Below, piece by piece: positions 6,625 to 6,723 of a stretch of DNA of 6,723 bases. Within the stretch, counting starts at the first letter, position 1, and each line of letters begins with the position of its first letter. The notes under the pieces are model-generated. The model was not told where the DNA came from and searched no databases. It worked only from the letters and a program-made list of their open reading frames with translations. This DNA comes from JBNJEM01 sp051745935 (GTDB lineage Bacteria; Planctomycetota; Planctomycetia; Pirellulales; Pirellulaceae), in NCBI GenBank assembly GCA_051745935.1, contig JBNJEM010000447.1:1-6723 (forward strand), given 5' to 3'. The translations under genes and the position numbers were made by a program.

Positions 6625-6723
6625 TATACCGGTCGCGGATGACTTTTATGCGCCGCGAGTCCGACCAACGGGAGGACGGCTTGCGCCGGGCGGCTTTCCA
6701 TCCGGAAAAATCCAACCGCCTGA
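6625..6723 (+). repeat. Dispersed ~110 bp intergenic repeat type 1, copy C (upstream of topA, truncated by window end)
   Basis: This copy starts TATACCGGTCGCGGATGAC and runs to the end of the window at CCGCCTGA, so its right end is not seen. It has the same orientation as copies A and B, which is opposite to topA. Its left edge is 48 nt upstream of the topA start codon. Compared with copy B it has one extra base just after GACTTT and scattered substitutions; the rest, including CCGACCAACGGGAGGACGG and TTTCCATCCGGAAAAATCC, is identical. Read toward topA, its edge supplies TATAAC (6623-6628), a possible -10, without a recognisable -35. Confidence 0.9.

Overview
This window holds four core housekeeping genes and about 1.2 kb of non-coding, repeat-bearing DNA. 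Left to right it contains: a gene-poor region (1 to about 1204); pyrD, a class 1B dihydroorotate dehydrogenase (+); a 240 bp spacer filled mainly by a dispersed repeat; trpS, tryptophanyl-tRNA synthetase (+); acpS, holo-ACP synthase (+); and topA, DNA topoisomerase I (-). The topA stop codon overlaps the acpS stop codon tail to tail. A short left-over upstream of topA carries a third copy of the repeat, cut by the window end.

The protein styles suggest a planctomycete, probably near Gemmataceae. The pointers are the AcpS wording (RKAATQHYAGRWAAKEA, then LSHCRSHATA), the TrpS opening (MRVLSGIQPTGRFHWGNYFG), the PyrD block NPPWRTVEASAGLLN, and a TopA with four C-terminal repeats and a long lysine-rich tail. 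Moderate-to-high GC, GTG starts and weak or absent Shine-Dalgarno sequences fit. This is inference from remembered family members, not from a search.

The genes serve separate essential pathways: pyrimidine synthesis, tRNA charging, activation of the fatty-acid carrier protein, and control of supercoiling. The 81 nt gap between trpS and acpS, with no visible terminator, would allow co-transcription. pyrD is separated from trpS by the repeat, and topA is an independent convergent unit.

The most interesting material is non-coding. A repeat of about 110 bp occurs three times in the same orientation (595-708, 2201-2313, 6625 to the window end). Two copies sit about 46-48 nt from the start codons of trpS and topA, and each places a TATA-like hexamer at its gene-proximal edge. 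A second repeat type of about 70-80 bp occurs twice in the left region (116-184 and 850-928). A strong hairpin lies just upstream of pyrD (1081-1107). I see no tRNA, rRNA, CRISPR array, complete transposon, or convincing intrinsic terminator.
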